Source of the DNA: Ptychodera flava
Lineage: Eukaryota; Hemichordata; Enteropneusta; Ptychoderidae
Length of the DNA stretch: 64,000 nt
NCBI RefSeq assembly: GCF_041260155.1
Contig: NW_027248278.1
Location: forward strand, 20,007,825 to 20,071,824
Reading direction: 5' to 3'
The position numbers and the translations under genes are program-made. The notes beneath the pieces were generated by a model. It was not told where the DNA came from. It did no database searches and saw nothing but the letters and a program-made list of their open reading frames with translations. How positions within the stretch are numbered: position 1 is the stretch's first letter; each line of letters starts with the position of its first letter. This document shows positions 48,757-61,285 of this stretch, piece after piece.

Positions 48757-51010
48757 TGATTTCATGAAATCAATATTATCTGAGATCACTTGAACAAAAG
48801 TGGCGTTCTTCTCAACTTGAAATTGACAGACAGATTTTTATCGCTGCTCGTGTTGAGTATAACAGAGAGTTGGATTTGGAGAGAGCGTCATTTCATCGAA
48901 GTAAAATTGAAAACGCAAATACCAAGGAACTGTTCCGAGTTGTTGATGACATTTCCGGTGCAAAGAAATCTGCTTCCGACATTCTCCCAAATTATCATGA
49001 ACTATCTCAACTACCAGCTGCCTTTGCAACAGTTTTTGAACAGAAAATAGTAGACATTCGCAAAAAACTTCAAAATGCTAGTCCTCTTAGTATTGAACCA
49101 TTCTTGTATCAGAACTCCTCTCCATTCTTGAACCTTTATGTATTGATGATGTAATTTCTATTGTCAGTAAGATGCCTTCTAAATCGTGTCAACTAGATCC
49201 AATGCCCACACAGCTGGTTAAAGCATGTGTAAATGAACTAGCCCCATTACTGCTCCGTATTGTAAATTCTTCTTTTTCGTCTGGTGTTTTTCCAACTGAT
49301 TGCAAAACAGCCATTGTTCGTCCACTCATTAAGAAAAGTGGACTTGATTGTAATACAATAAAGAAAAACTATCGTTCTGTATCAAATTGTAGTTTTCTGG
49401 ACAAGTTTTTGGAGAAGTGTGCCTTTTTTCGTTTAAAATCGCTATCTGTCCGAAAATTCTCTGTACGGTCGTTTTCAGTCTGCTTATCGCGAGGGGCACG
49501 GCACCGAAACTGCACTTATACGCATGTTGAACGATGTCATGCTCGCTCTCGATAAACACCATCATGTCGTCCTGGTTCTTTTGGATTTGTCAGCGGCATT
49601 TGACACAATTGATCATAACATTCTACTGGGTAGGTTACGCTCTCGTTTTGGTATTCAAGGGGTTGCTTTAAATGGTTTGAATCCTTTCTGAAAGGTAGAA
49701 CACAACAGGTCTCTGTCAAGTCGATGTTATCTAACAAATGCATTTTAAAGTATGGTGTACCTCAGGGTTCAGTATTGGGTCCTGTCTTGTTTCTTTGTAC
49801 ATGACTCTGATTGAGGATATCATCACGCGCCATGGCTTAAATTCTGTTATTTATGCAGATGATTTGGATTGTACATTGCTTGTGACATCCTTACCAGCTC
49901 CACTATTGTTCAGCGTATAGAAGCATGCGTCGATGAAATTCGTAATTGGATGATGTCCAATAAGTTGGCACTTAATGACGGGAAGACAGAGGTTGTCTGG
50001 TTTACACCCCGAAATTGTACGGTTGGTTCACAATTTGGTTCTATGAATGTACGAATAGGTGAGGCCACGATTTCGCCATCCACTGTTGTACGTGACCTTG
50101 GTGTAATGCTTGACTCGTTCGGTCTCATGGACGAGCATATTCGCTATGTTTGTAGGGTGGCATCTCATTCACTTTGGCGGATAAGTAAAATTAGAAAATT
50201 GTTAGACCAGCCCAGTGCTGAAAAATTGGTTCACGCTTTCGTCACATCGAAGTTAGATTATTGTAACAGTCTACTTTTTGGCCTACCTGCATATAAATTG
50301 AGCAAGCTTCAACACATTCAGAACTATGATGCTCGTTTGGTAACTGGACGGAAGATGGGACGTCACATTGATATGACATCTATACTCAAGGAGTTACATT
50401 GGCTCCCAGTAGAAGAACGAATCCGTTTTAAAATTCTTATTTGGTTTTTAAAATTGTCCATCAAGATGAATTCGTTCCAAATACTTATCAGAACTAGTAA
50501 CAATTGATATCCCAATACATAATACCAGAAGGAGTGTCGGTGTAAGATTGAATCCCTTTTCTGTCAAAGATCACGGGAAACAACTTTCTAGAACATATGG
50601 TGACAGAGCTTTTAGCGTGTATGCCCCTAAACTGTGGAATAGTTTGCCGCCCGAACTTAGGATGATAAAGAAATTCGCTCTTTTTAAGAAGTCTCTTAAA
50701 ACCATTATTTTTCGTCAATGCTACTGTTGACTTGGATATAATTTTTACCTGCATGTTTTATAGTTTATTTATTTTTTATCATTTTTAGTGAAATTTTTTA
50801 AACTACTTTCTTTGCTGTTTTTAGGTAGGATCCTTTAGTCTAGATTTTAGCTTGCTTGATTTTATCGATTGTTTTTAATTACACTCTTTCCTCTGTGAGT
50901 TATTTTGTATTTCTGCGTTTACTTTAGTTCTTCTAGTAATTTTCTGTAATGTACAGACCACTGAGACAAGGTGTGTAGTGGTCTTTAAACAATAATTATT
51001 ATTATTATTA
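48757..51010 (+). mobile_element. 5'-truncated non-LTR retrotransposon (LINE, CR1/L2-like)
   Basis: Inserted at a site intact in copy 1 (near 6130: CATAATACAGCTAAATTATT). It starts in the linker between endonuclease and reverse transcriptase (RELDLERASFHRSKIENANT). It continues through SKSCQLDPMPTQLVKACVNE, LLDLSAAFDTIDHNILLGRL (palm motif), YGVPQGSVLGPVLF, and YADDL with the catalytic aspartates at about 49852-49866. The C-terminal region has SKLDYCNSLLFGLP and PKLWNSLPPELR. The endonuclease is missing. Frame shifts lie near 48880, 49140, 49400, 49620, 49690, 49790 and 50490, so it is dead. The 3' end is an ATT-type short repeat (50990-51010), usual for CR1/L2-group LINEs. Confidence 0.85.
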
Positions 51011-51198
51011 ATACAGCTAAATTATTTCAAAATATATTCGTTTTGTTTTTCTTCGTGTTCATAATGTATTATGAATTTTCGTTTGTAATTGCTTACGTGT
51101 ACTGTAGCTGCAACGTCGCCTATGTCTCCTGTTGCAATGAAATGTATTGGCCTTGTAAGATCAATCGTATTTCCATGTATTTCGTGTATGCATTCTCT

Positions 51199-51366
51199 TA
51201 AGGTAGTACATTTCTTACAAACTCTTTCGGAATTTTATTTTTTCTCAGTTATAGTAGTCCAAAACCAAGTATGTATTTTCTAAAAGCCCTCTTGTCCTTA
51301 AGCTGTCAGAAAATATATACCATATTTGGTTTGGGACTTCTATAAAAATCTGAAACTCTTGATATA
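51199..51366. mobile_element. Short snap-back MITE, duplicate of 6315-6505
   Basis: Same element at the same place in the second segmental duplicate, with TTAAGGTAGTACATTTCTTAC at the left and GGTTTGGGACTTCTAT at the right. Confidence 0.6.
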
Positions 51367-51949
51367 CAACAATACACCATATACTATTCTGTACACGTTG
51401 AGTATACTCGTACTTATACTAATAAAATGCAAAACTACAGTATACACTTGGTATGCAAAGATCTGAAGTACGTATACTCATGATCTGCATAGAAATACAC
51501 AACGTATTGGAATGTTCCATATACAAAGATATACGCTGCGTATGCAATTAATATTGTGTCCATATATGTCAATATACGTAAATATGCTAAGCGAATATCA
51601 AGCATTTTGTCCAGCTCAAGTTTCTATAAGGTATATATCTACCTTCAGAAACACAGCAAAGTTTTGAGAAACAACGTAATCAGGTATTGATAGCCCTGAA
51701 ACTATACAGGCATGCTATAATTTACATGTTAATGCACTCTGTTTCACTTGACATAAATTGAAAAGTGTGTAAAAAGACATCAAAGTTTAAGTCCCCTATT
51801 TGAGATCAAATGATGCTTTCTGTGGGTTTAAAGGACCACTTTATTCATCAAACGAATCAAGTGTGGCAGACATATCAGTTTTGCATGGACATTTATTATC
51901 AGAACGGTTTTCTTTACTGCAATAGGCTTTTAACACAGATAAGCAGAAA

Positions 51950-52060
51950 GACAGAGATAGCAACTGACAGAGACAGTCACACACAGACACAGTCCAACAC
52001 ACATACACAGTGAAACACAGTCCCAGACAGACACAGTCCAGAACAGACACACCAACACGT
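51950..52060. repeat. CAGA/CACA-rich simple repeat
   Basis: Counterpart of 9007-9133 in the duplicate, diverged in word order. Confidence 0.85.
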
Positions 52061-52465
52061 TTAGCTATATGAACACCCAAGATGAATACCAAGCTGATAT
52101 TAAACCATCATTACCTATAGATTATTTTTCTAGACATATTGTCTACTCAAGACTAGAATATTGACAAAGTCACGTTTACAAAGGATATGGCAACCTAAAG
52201 GGCTACAAAATATCAGTATTAACAAGTTAGTTGTAGATTATATTGACATAATCCGGCATATAATTCTAAGTAATTACATGACACATGCAATTACTCTTTT
52301 TTCTCAAGATGTAAACATCCAACACAAGTTTATGCAGACCTTGCATGAAGTTGCATATTTTTCATTTAAAACTTTACAAATCATGTGTGCTAACGATTCT
52401 GTCCCCACGTTCATCAGCAAAGCAAGTACTACATGAAAAACCCGAAATTAAGAATTTTGAATACT

Positions 52466-53402
52466 TATAGATATTAAGAAAATCACCTTTAAAAGACGGT
52501 AACAAGATAATGTAGGACATTATTTTTCTTCATTGGTTGAAGTTCTCGCTAACTTAAAGCAAAACAAAAACACATTGAAAAATTTTGTTGGTTTAAGAAT
52601 TTACAAAATGCAATCACAACCTGAATTCAAAAAAGCATGTCTACAATAACGACATGTATTTAAAATTGCAAAGGTGTACTTTTGATCCTTACTAGCACTA
52701 CCATCCGAGAATAATTTCAATACTTGATTATTGAGCGAAAAAATTCCGTTGTGGATAATCCTGGTGTAAATCATGAAGAACTTTGTTATTCATAACAAAG
52801 AATTGTTGTTACGCTTCGTTTCTAACAGCACTACGTATACCTACAAAAAAATGGAGCCGAACAGTCGGTGATACCAAGGAAGAAATAACATGCTTCATTC
52901 CGGAGAAATAATGCCCGATGAAAGTTACCTACATATCATCGGAAATTGTATTACGCTGGTTATTATTCGTCGTGTCAGTTCCATGATATCCAACGAAATA
53001 TCTTTGACGAACTTACGTGCTTGAAATTCTGTGCATAATTACTGAGAATTGTTGCTGTATGACTGGCGCTGTCGCAGAGAAATGCTTGAAATAACTTAGT
53101 AAAAAATCCAAACTTATGTGATGTAATCTTCCGTTCGGTTGTCCGTCACTTTGTTCCCGGGTAATCTAATTAGGCCTGCTGATAAATGTTTATTTTAAAG
53201 GAAGATCTAACTTGCTGAACGCCAATCTCTATTATTTAATGATTTGATAACGTGCACAGATATATCAGAATTTTATAAGGATTGAGTTACTTGTTCTATG
53301 AACAATTTAAACTATGCGATTGTTTGTATTGCTTTTGGTTTACAATAATTCTCCAGTGGTCAGATTTTCAAGTTTACTTCTGGTTTTAGCAAATGATGGA
53401 GA
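52466..53402. other. Spacer downstream of the receptor gene
   Basis: No coding frame or repeat recognised. It should include the 3' untranslated end of the minus-strand receptor gene; I could not fix a polyadenylation site. Confidence 0.4.
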
Positions 53403-53935
53403 TTACGTCACCTGTGGTGTCTTGATTTGTTGAAGAGGGTGATTTAATAGTTCATATTCATCATTGTTGGCATTGTTATTTTTGTATTGTTTTGCATATC
53501 TAAGTCCGTCCAACACGTCATAGCTTGTTTCATTGTCAGTTAAATTAGAGTTTGAAATACCTTTGTCTATGCAAACAATTTCGTATGGACCCTCACAAGA
53601 TGGCGTCTTCATCACATCCTGTCCGAAAATAGATTTTTCCCTTGGTGTTTGAATAAACAGCATCCAGTTTCCACGGCTTCTGTATCACTGTTATTTATTC
53701 CAGTGGTGTCACTCTGCTGCCCCCCTTTTGCGGGGGTCATTGCGAGGCATAAACTGGAATTCCTTTAGTTCGTTTTGCTTGGTGTCGTCAGACGATAGAG
53801 TTGTCGTCCTTTTCGTTCATGATATTTTCGGGTATGGCCACAAACTTAGTTGATGTAGATGGGATACTCCTGCAAATAACGGAGTCTGAAGTAGTGGTCG
53901 GGATTTTCTTTACTCTGTCAGAACAGCTGGGCTTC
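53403..53935 (-). CDS. Multi-EGF receptor, cytoplasmic tail exon (frame disturbed)
   Basis: Acceptor TTTTGCAG ends at 53936 and its phase fits the transmembrane exon upstream. Coding sense runs KPSCSDRVKKIPTTTSD, then DDTKQNELKEFQFMPRND, then QQSDTTGINNSDTEAVETG, then FIQTPREKSIFGQDVMKTPS and on to the stop at 53403-53405. Each step between these blocks needs a one-base change of frame, near 53790, near 53720-53730 (C-run beside T-run and G-run) and near 53662. The final part has tyrosines in YEIV, YDVL and YELL contexts, which could be endocytic YxxPhi signals or SH2/PTB docking sites. The breaks are either sequence errors or real damage. Confidence 0.55.
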
Positions 53936-54207
53936 CTGCAAAATCAACAAAATAACTCACTTCAATAAAGTGTTTGCAAGTATCACGTATATTAAGGCCG
54001 TATATCATCGTGGTTTTGAAAGATAATCGTATTTTGGTACCAACTTCAGTGTTTCAAAATTATGTATCGCAACAAAGCAATCATTTCTTTAGGCGATACT
54101 ATTATGGTCCCAGGGTGAATGTTTACATACATTGCATGATAACGCGCCCATGTATCATTTATGATTGTTCAATGTATTCTTTACTAATGGGATTTAAACA
54201 CTCAAAA

Positions 54208-54366
<159 letters not shown>

Positions 54367-54414
54367 ACACAACTTGAAATACACATGAGTAACCATGAAT
54401 CATGGCAAACTTAC

Positions 54415-54604
54415 CGTCCTTGTCCTCGGCGTTTTGGAATACTTTTATACTGTCTGGCCAAAAGCACTATTATCACGACCAAAATAAAAGTAACAACAAC
54501 GACGACAACTATTACAATCCAAGTCGGTATTCCGCTCACGAGGGCAGCACCATCATCTCCAATTGAACTCTTGGTAGTGTTATTGTAATAAATTACATTT
54601 TCAC
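54415..54604 (-). CDS. Multi-EGF receptor, transmembrane exon
   Basis: 190 bases, acceptor TTATCGCAG (54605) and donor ACG|GTAAGT (54414). Reads ENVIYYNNTTKSSIGDDGAA, then SGIPTW, a hydrophobic helix IVIVVVVVTFILVVIIVLLA, then the stop-transfer RQYKSIPKRRGQ. Its phase fits both neighbours: the Gly codon split with 59898, and the Arg codon split with 53935. Two possible N-glycosylation sites are absent or weak apart from NNT. This places the EGF array outside the cell and the tyrosine tail inside. Confidence 0.75.
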
Positions 54605-55725
54605 CTGCGATAAATGTAAAAAAAAATATATTTTTTATAATATTCCTTTACATATATGCCGTTATATATGTATTCTGATGATAAAATATGACATAAAGGT
54701 TCGTAAAACGAATGTTTGTTGTGAACCAGTAATTAGTAATATACAGCAGTACGAAATCATAGTTGCAGGTTTCGAAAGATGCAATTTATTAAACATAAAG
54801 GTAGATGGTTTTGCCTATTCCATCCATGAGTGCATATATAACCATGAAAAACGAAAGTAAAGTCTTTGAAAGTATCGAGCCAAACAAGATAGTAAGACAG
54901 CGGTTTTAATGATTATACGGGGAGGCTTCCATGACATTAGTTTCGTAACAGAGCTAATATGCTAAGCCGGTCGGAAGGCGTGAATCATGTTGACATCGAT
55001 AATACAAAAATCAAACTTCTCGAACAGCATTTGCGTGCAAGGAAGTATGTGGAAACAGCGACTATCTCCCCTTTGAAGTTTGATTGAATATTAGCATGGA
55101 GGTAGAATGCGTGGGGTATGGTCTTCCTTTCTAGCTCCGTGATATTAGTTTCGTCAGAGTCCCTCAACGAGGGCATTTTCAAACTCTGACTCCACTTGGT
55201 AATTGTTGTATTGACTGCTGCTAAAATTCATATTTTTCAAGTATAACTCCTACTTTCGACTCGTACTATGACATAGCTGCAGCTGTATACTTTATACCTC
55301 ACCTCACCCCACCTCATTCACCCCATCTCACGAGAAAGACAGACACATTGCCTGTGTATTCATGGAGCTACCTGATTGACTCCATGGTGTATTCGACTCA
55401 AGTGCATCTCAACCAGATGTAGCCTCGCTAATCACAATTGTACAATAAAACGTTTTGAATCAGATATGGGTTTTCGTCAGAAGAAAATCGTCATGAAAAT
55501 TTGTACCATTCTTGAGGTTGCTAATTCAACAACACAGGCGATAATTGTGATTGTGTCTAACAGTCTTCAAACACTTCCAGCAAAACATATCAAGCATTAG
55601 AGAACGAATTCAATTTTAAATACTCCAAGTGTAGGTATGAAGTTATTTCCGAATGGTTCTACTCCGGAATAAAGAGGACGCGATGTGTTCTATAGACTCA
55701 TTACGCCCAAATAATCACGTGATGC

Positions 55726-55815
55726 CGGTACAAACAAACCCACATGTGTACCAACGCGTATGGAAATACACGTACGTCTATGCGCGTTTGCGCACATGGT
55801 TTTGTTTGTACCGCG
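55726..55815. repeat. Small inverted repeat
   Basis: GGTACAAACAAACCCACATG (with TG) pairs with CACATGGTTTTGTTTGTACC, giving arms of about 20 bases around a loop rich in CG. Probably a small MITE. Confidence 0.65.
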
Positions 55816-56470
55816 GTCGATTCGAATTCCGGGTTTGGACTATTGATAAATATAAAAATACATATTATCATATACCTACATTCACGTGCCTGTGTGAAGC
55901 TATGGGAGAAAGCGCCCTCAGATCCGTGCATTTTTTTTACGTATCACGCCCCGGCCCGGTGCCCAAATATGGGCAATCGCGTGCATTTCTGAACTATCTC
56001 GATTCTGGTTACTACGCGCGTTGCTATCCGCAAACGTTCCATTCGTACACAAAGCCAGCGCGAGATTTTGAAAACGTCTGCTCGCTCAGATCGTAGTTGC
56101 GCGTGGCGACAGTGGAGCCGCGCCGGTGACATCGGCTTTATTTCTAAATTCTAGTGAAATCCTGTGTATACTAAGTGCGTGCCTATTCAGTATAAATTAC
56201 AATAAACTGACATCACGCTTTTATCCTTTTTACACCTCGATTTCAGCCTTGATCTCTGTTGGTCACGTAATAGTACGCATATTGCTTTGCGCGTTCTGGA
56301 ATTCTGCAGGTAAACAAATGACGTCATTGTGTATATCAATCCGCGACGGGAAGCGGCCATCGTAAACTGACACAAATTGCGATGAATTTTTGATGAATTT
56401 TATCTGCTTAACAAAGTTGAATATTATGTAAACTACATATTTATCATTCCATAAGGTATATGATAAAACC

Positions 56471-56584
56471 TTTACGGCCCTGATACGGCTTTTGCGGCCT
56501 TGGTCGTACGGCGTACGGGCCCTCGCACGCTCGGGCCCTTCCGCCGTACGACTCGGGCCGCAAAAGCCGTATCAGGGCCGTAAA
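56471..56584. repeat. Long palindrome with CG-rich centre
   Basis: TTTACGGCCCTGATACGGCT and onward (56471-56499) is the exact complement of 56556-56584. The stem continues inward with GTCGTACGGCG against CGCCGTACGAC, around GGGCCCTCGCACGCTCGGGCCC. Same design as the palindromes at 6508 and 8308. Confidence 0.9.
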
Positions 56585-57016
56585 GATTATTGAAACTCTC
56601 TGCGCGACGCCGATTTTTCATGCTGGTGATAAAGAGGGGGCCGGGGCGTCGAACGGAATGATGTTTCAGTTTCCGTCAGAGATAAATACTTTTGATTCGA
56701 GCTTTGATTTAATTGAATTTGTAGGGATTCGATAGGACCTAGTATTTGCTGCACCAAAGCTAACGCTAACGAACACTAACGACTGCGGTATTTACTAAAC
56801 TGGTCATTAAACAGCAGTCAGTCTATTAGATTTTGAATCCCATGGACGGCTGTGGAACACGTGGTCTGCCTATCCCTCTTGACGAAAAATAGATCAATTA
56901 GTACATCGCGAAATGTGTTGAAACAACATGTGATGGACATTCATGATTCATGGAGAATAAAAACGTGTCAAAAGTATTCTGTCTTGTCTTTAAATACTCA
57001 GTCGTCACACAGAGAA

Positions 57017-57082
57017 TCTATGTATCTATGTATCTATGTATCTATCTTTCTATCTTTCTATCTATCTATCCAATAGTATCTA

Positions 57083-57122
<40 letters not shown>
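57017..57122. repeat. ATCT and GTCT microsatellite
   Basis: Runs of TATCTATC, CTTTCTAT and then GTCTGTCT. Simple repeat inside the receptor intron. Confidence 0.95.
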
Positions 57123-57123
<1 letters not shown>

Positions 57124-58540
57124 TTACCTAATGCCATTTCATGATAATGCAAAAGCCAATACTGGTCGAGATGTTTTATAGTTCGTTACTTTGTCAAAAC
57201 ACTCTCGGAATGACAATTACTATAAGGAATGGGAATATGAAGTGCATTGCGTGGTCAACTTCCGGCTCGCTTAATCTCAAGACAAAGACGATCTTGATAG
57301 TGTGAAACACTGCCATTCTGAAGATACACAACGCTTTACTCAGATCGATCAGACGGCATTTTTCATGACCCACTGCAGTAATTGAGATTAAAATTATTGG
57401 TTTCATCTCCGCTCCTGCTGAACAACTGCATGTAGTTGAACATATACGCAGGTATAAATAATTTATCAGTATTTCTAAGTTTCTGCAAAAGAACTTAAGC
57501 ATCGTTATAAAGTGAAACTTTGATCATGACACACTACAATGATATCAAGAGATCATTCGGGAAACTGAACCAGTAATAATTGGATCATGTGAGCATAGCC
57601 TGGTATTCCAGAAAATTATCTGAAATATTGATTGCATCCACTTTCTCGTACTCCCAAAGAAATTCGAAGAGTTGAAATAGATAATATGCCTGATAGTCGC
57701 TTTGGGTTCAAGGATACATTTTAAACAGCACAATCCGTTTGTTTCATCTCTTGCCACACCCCACGCGTGTTGCAAATAATCTATCATGGCGTAACTGACG
57801 CTGAAGTCAAAACGTTGAAATACAGTGCCAATTGACCATTGATAGCAGAGTGATGTTTAAACAACCCGTGCTGACACAATCCACAAATCTAGCAACATAT
57901 TTATATAATGAGTGCGATTTCAAAAGAAGACAAACGACATAAACGCCTCATAATCTTCTTAACACCTCAGTAATCCCGGGCCTTTTCGATCCGGTGTTTA
58001 AGTTTTTGAAAGCACGGGGTGCGCATCATCCAATATTAAAATAAAATCTTCAGGGGATGTTACTACATACATTGCAAGTTATTGATGCTATGCTCATGGA
58101 AGTGTTCTGGCATTCACAGCAGAACAAGGTCAACCGGCACCCTTTAGCAACACTAGTGGAATTGCGCACCTGCAGACATCACCAAGATGAAAAGCTGGCT
58201 TTTACTAGTGCAGGTGTAATATGATTTCAAGAAAATTTAGAAAAAGTCCATAGAAATATGCCATGTAAATTTTTCTCCTATACGTAGAACTCTTTGATCG
58301 CTAGTGCAGTCAGTCAAAAATAAATCGCAGTAAGAGACTGTGGTCAACCCATGGAGGTAAGGGTCAGTCACAGTCCCTGTGTTGAGGGATTGAGGGTGAA
58401 AATATCATGGATCGCATTGATGGCCAGAAAATTCATCGTCAATAATCCCCTTATTACCTAATACTGTATGCAAACTATCTTCAAGTACACTTCGCCGCGA
58501 AGTACAACAGATGGCCCTTTTTGCAACTGATTACAAACAT

Positions 58541-59212
58541 TAAGGTAGTTACATATCTATGGACACTTTCAGATTTTTATTTTTTCCTCAGTTATAGAAG
58601 TCCCAAACCCCAATAAAGTATACATTTCTGAAAGCCTTGATATTTGGAAAACCCGACAGTGAACACTACACGGTCATTGTTTGCATATAGTCACATGACA
58701 AGTGTGTTGCTGAACCTTGCTGAAGGCAGTTTTTCCTCCCTTTAGCGAACACAGTGCACGATTTCCGGATAAAATTTGTGCATTGTAAAGCCTTAGCAAT
58801 ACCCTCAAATCGGTGTCTGCGATTTTTTCTCCGAGTCTCTATTCAATTATATATGGCACGACAATCACAATTCCTTGAAAAACACCTTAGGGTAACACAT
58901 TTAATAGTGCATAACAAAAAACCAAAGGCATATAGAGGAAATCCCAGACACCCATTTGACGGGTATTACCAAGGGTGTTCAATGCAGAAATTTCAAGCGG
59001 AAATCGTGTAGCGTGTTTTCTAAAGGGAGGAAAAACCGACGCTTCAACGAAACGCTTGTCACGTGACAATTACGCAAATAATGACTATGTACCGTGCACG
59101 GTCGGATTTTACCAATATCAGGACTCTCTGAAAGCATATAACTTTATTTGGGGTTGGGACTTGTATACCTGGGGAAAAAATCTGAAAGTGTCTATAAGGT
59201 ATGTGGATGTAC
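58541..59212. mobile_element. Full-length snap-back MITE with arms of about 300 bp
   Basis: The left half (58541-58840) and the complement of the right half (58925-59212) agree almost throughout. Shared landmarks are GACACTTTCAGATTTTT, AAGTCCCAA/CCCC, CATGACAAG (CACGTGACAAG), TTTTTCCTCCCTTTAG, ACACGATTTCC-type words and GGTGTCTG. The loop is only about 85 bases. The outer part is the same as the short elements at 6315 and 51199. No transposase. A transcript would fold into a very long hairpin. Confidence 0.75.
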
Positions 59213-59897
59213 AAGTTAGCATCGGCGAAGGCAGGCGCCAAAGTGTATGATGTGCGCCATCAGTGGCGGTACTGCGAACTGTGGTTGTTTTGCATTTGCA
59301 ACTTGGCCGCTTATGGCGCACTTCGTGCTCTTAGCAGTGAAACGTGTTGTGAGGTCAGATAAGGCAGCTTTTCAGTAATTACAGGAATGGATGAGCCGGA
59401 CGTATTCAGGGTGTTCCTCCGCGTACAATGTGAACCTTCCCTAAAGCCCTTTCTTAAATGTTACCCACTAGCTTTGCCAATTTGCAGGTGTGACCTTCCC
59501 CATCTTGTCAAAAGTTGGCAACTTTAAATGTGGGTATGACTCTAGCAGAACTGCTTCATCCTCGCAAGTTCTATGTTTACCCATGTTCACACCCTTGTTT
59601 CTGTGTCAATCATTTTGCCTGTTCTTTTGAATTCGAAAAGGTTTTTCGTATCATTAACATTTTGGTCCTACTGTTATCTAAAACGTCTTGTACTTCCTAA
59701 TTTACTATAAAGAGCACATTGCATGCCACTTGCTCTCCCATGCGTAGTGTACTTTAACAGCAATACAATATCATATTCGTTGCATAAACATTTGCACTCG
59801 TACAGTGTCAAATTAAGTACTGTTCATACACATAATCAAGCATAAAACGCAAACATAAAAATGAAGATCAATGGAATTTATAAAAATATTACCTTAC

Positions 59898-60010
59898 CCT
59901 CAGTTTTTATGGTACAAAAGAGCCCAGTCCATCCATCTTTACATTCTAGTGTGAAGGGGTTTTCTATGCACACTCTCCAATTCTTGTATTCGCATATCTG
60001 TTCCTCGCAT
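59898..60010 (-). CDS. Multi-EGF receptor, last EGF-like exon
   Basis: 113 bases, acceptor TATATTCAG (60011) and donor GAGG|GTAAGG (59897). Completes an Arg codon from the exon before, then codes CEEQICEYKNWRVCIENPF followed by TLECKDGWTGLFC. The cysteine spacing and GWTGLFC are EGF-like. It ends on the first base of a Gly codon finished by the transmembrane exon. Phases agree on both sides, which is good evidence that the exon is real. Confidence 0.7.
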
Positions 60011-60358
60011 CTGAATATATTTTAGTGAAGAAATAATTTATAATAATTTATAATAATTTATCATGACATTAAATTTATTTTGCAATGCAACAATAGTAGG
60101 GTTTTACCTCAAAAAGGCGAACCTGGCTGGATGTTCGATAAAGTAAAATAATGTATTTGATGAGATAGCAGCAGAACCACTTTATTTATTTTTTCTTCAA
60201 ATTTTCTTCTCTTCGAATAACATTTTCAGCATCTGTAGATTACTTTGTAGGCATAAGCAAATTGCAGAAATGAGATAATATCGTCCGACTTTCATGCTAC
60301 CGAAATCAATTTGAGTACACTATATATGGGATTTGTTAGAAAGAACAGCGAATCTTAC

Positions 60359-61285
60359 CTGGCAATATCAGGACAATTTCCTTCGATATGATGACAAGAT
60401 GTTGTGCAATTACATCGTGGACACCTTTCATTGCATCCATTGCCATAAAAACCAGGTTCACATTTATCAATGCACCTTTCACCAGACCATCCAGCTTTGC
60501 AGGACAAACAGACGTTCCCCTTGCATAATACACAATGTCCAGGACAGGTTTGGTTACAAAACTGACCAGTCCATCCTCCGTCACACTGGCATATGCCAGT
60601 AACGTGATCACAATTACCATGTTCACAGTCACATTCCTCTGAACAATTTTTGCCATAGAAACCCTTATCACAGGTCTGGTCGCACCTATTACCTTGCCAC
60701 CCAGGTGAACACTCACAATCGCCATTTTCAGCCGAACAGAGATTACCATTGTAACAATGCGAACACATCTCCTACTACAGCCATTCAATCTAGTATCGCA
60801 GTCTGTGCATCCTGAACCTATCCAACCTGCTTGGCATTGGCAATTGTTAGAATTATCATTACCACATTTCGCTCCATTAAAACAAGAACACATTTTATCA
60901 CAGCCTTCACCATAGTAACCAGGACTGCAAGAACACTCTCCATCAAATGGATCACACTCTTCCTTCTCCGAACAGTTACAAGGTAAACATAAACTGCCAT
61001 AGAAACCCTTTTTACAGATACATTCCCCTCTTTCACTATCGCACATACTATTTTCAGGACACAAGCATTCCTTCTCACATAATGCCCCATAAAACCCATC
61101 GGCACAAGAACATGAGCCGCCAAGAATGCATGTACCTCCATTTTGGCAATTGCAAGAATATTGACAACTGCTTCCGAAATATTCCGCCGAACAATGGCAG
61201 GAACCGTCCACTTTATCACATGTCCCGCCATTTTCGCAGGTGCAGTTCTTGTTGCAGAAAAATCCAAATGTACCACTCGGACACT
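60359..61285 (-). CDS. Multi-EGF receptor, EGF-array exon (one frame break)
   Basis: About 310 codons of cysteine-rich EGF/laminin-EGF-like repeats, of the type C-x-C-x-x-G-[FYW]-x-G-x-x-C. Examples: SGTFGFFCNKNCTCENGGTC at the start, FGSSC, GFYGALC, GFYGSLC, GYYGEGC, GWIGSGC, GWQGNRC, GFYGKNC, GWTGQFC and GFYGNGC: about ten repeats. The arrangement resembles the MEGF10/Draper/SREC class of engulfment and scavenger receptors. One break near 60764-60772 shifts frame by one base, with clean coding on both sides. The acceptor is a pyrimidine-rich tract ending TTTTCACAG (61286); donor AG|GTAAGA (60358). Reading upstream from an ATG at 61343 would give a signal-like stretch, but I prefer the splice site. 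The N-terminal exons would lie above 61343 and were not found. Confidence 0.75.

Larger units (their letters stand above)
46900..52465. repeat. Segmental duplication, copy 2
   Basis: Partner of 4014-9541, same orientation. It contains the LINE at 48757-51010 and lacks the foldback block of copy 1. Divergence, by eye roughly one change per 10-20 bases including indels, suggests an event much older than the B-C-D tandem duplications. Confidence 0.85.
54605..59897. other. Large receptor intron with foldback elements
   Basis: About 5.3 kb between the transmembrane exon and the last EGF exon. It contains hairpins at 55726-55815 and 56471-56584, simple repeats at 57017-57122, and a large snap-back element at 58541-59212. 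Open frames here on both strands (for example 55653-56096 and 57194-57787) show no domain and I treat them as chance. Confidence 0.6.

Noticed and set aside
55653-56096. 147-codon plus-strand frame
   Set aside because: Crosses a foldback hairpin inside a receptor intron; no domain, and several overlapping frames of similar length exist.
60336-60764. Lower half of the long minus-strand frame, read without a frame change
   Set aside because: The alternative frame carries the EGF cysteine pattern; the long frame past about 60768 is out of frame.
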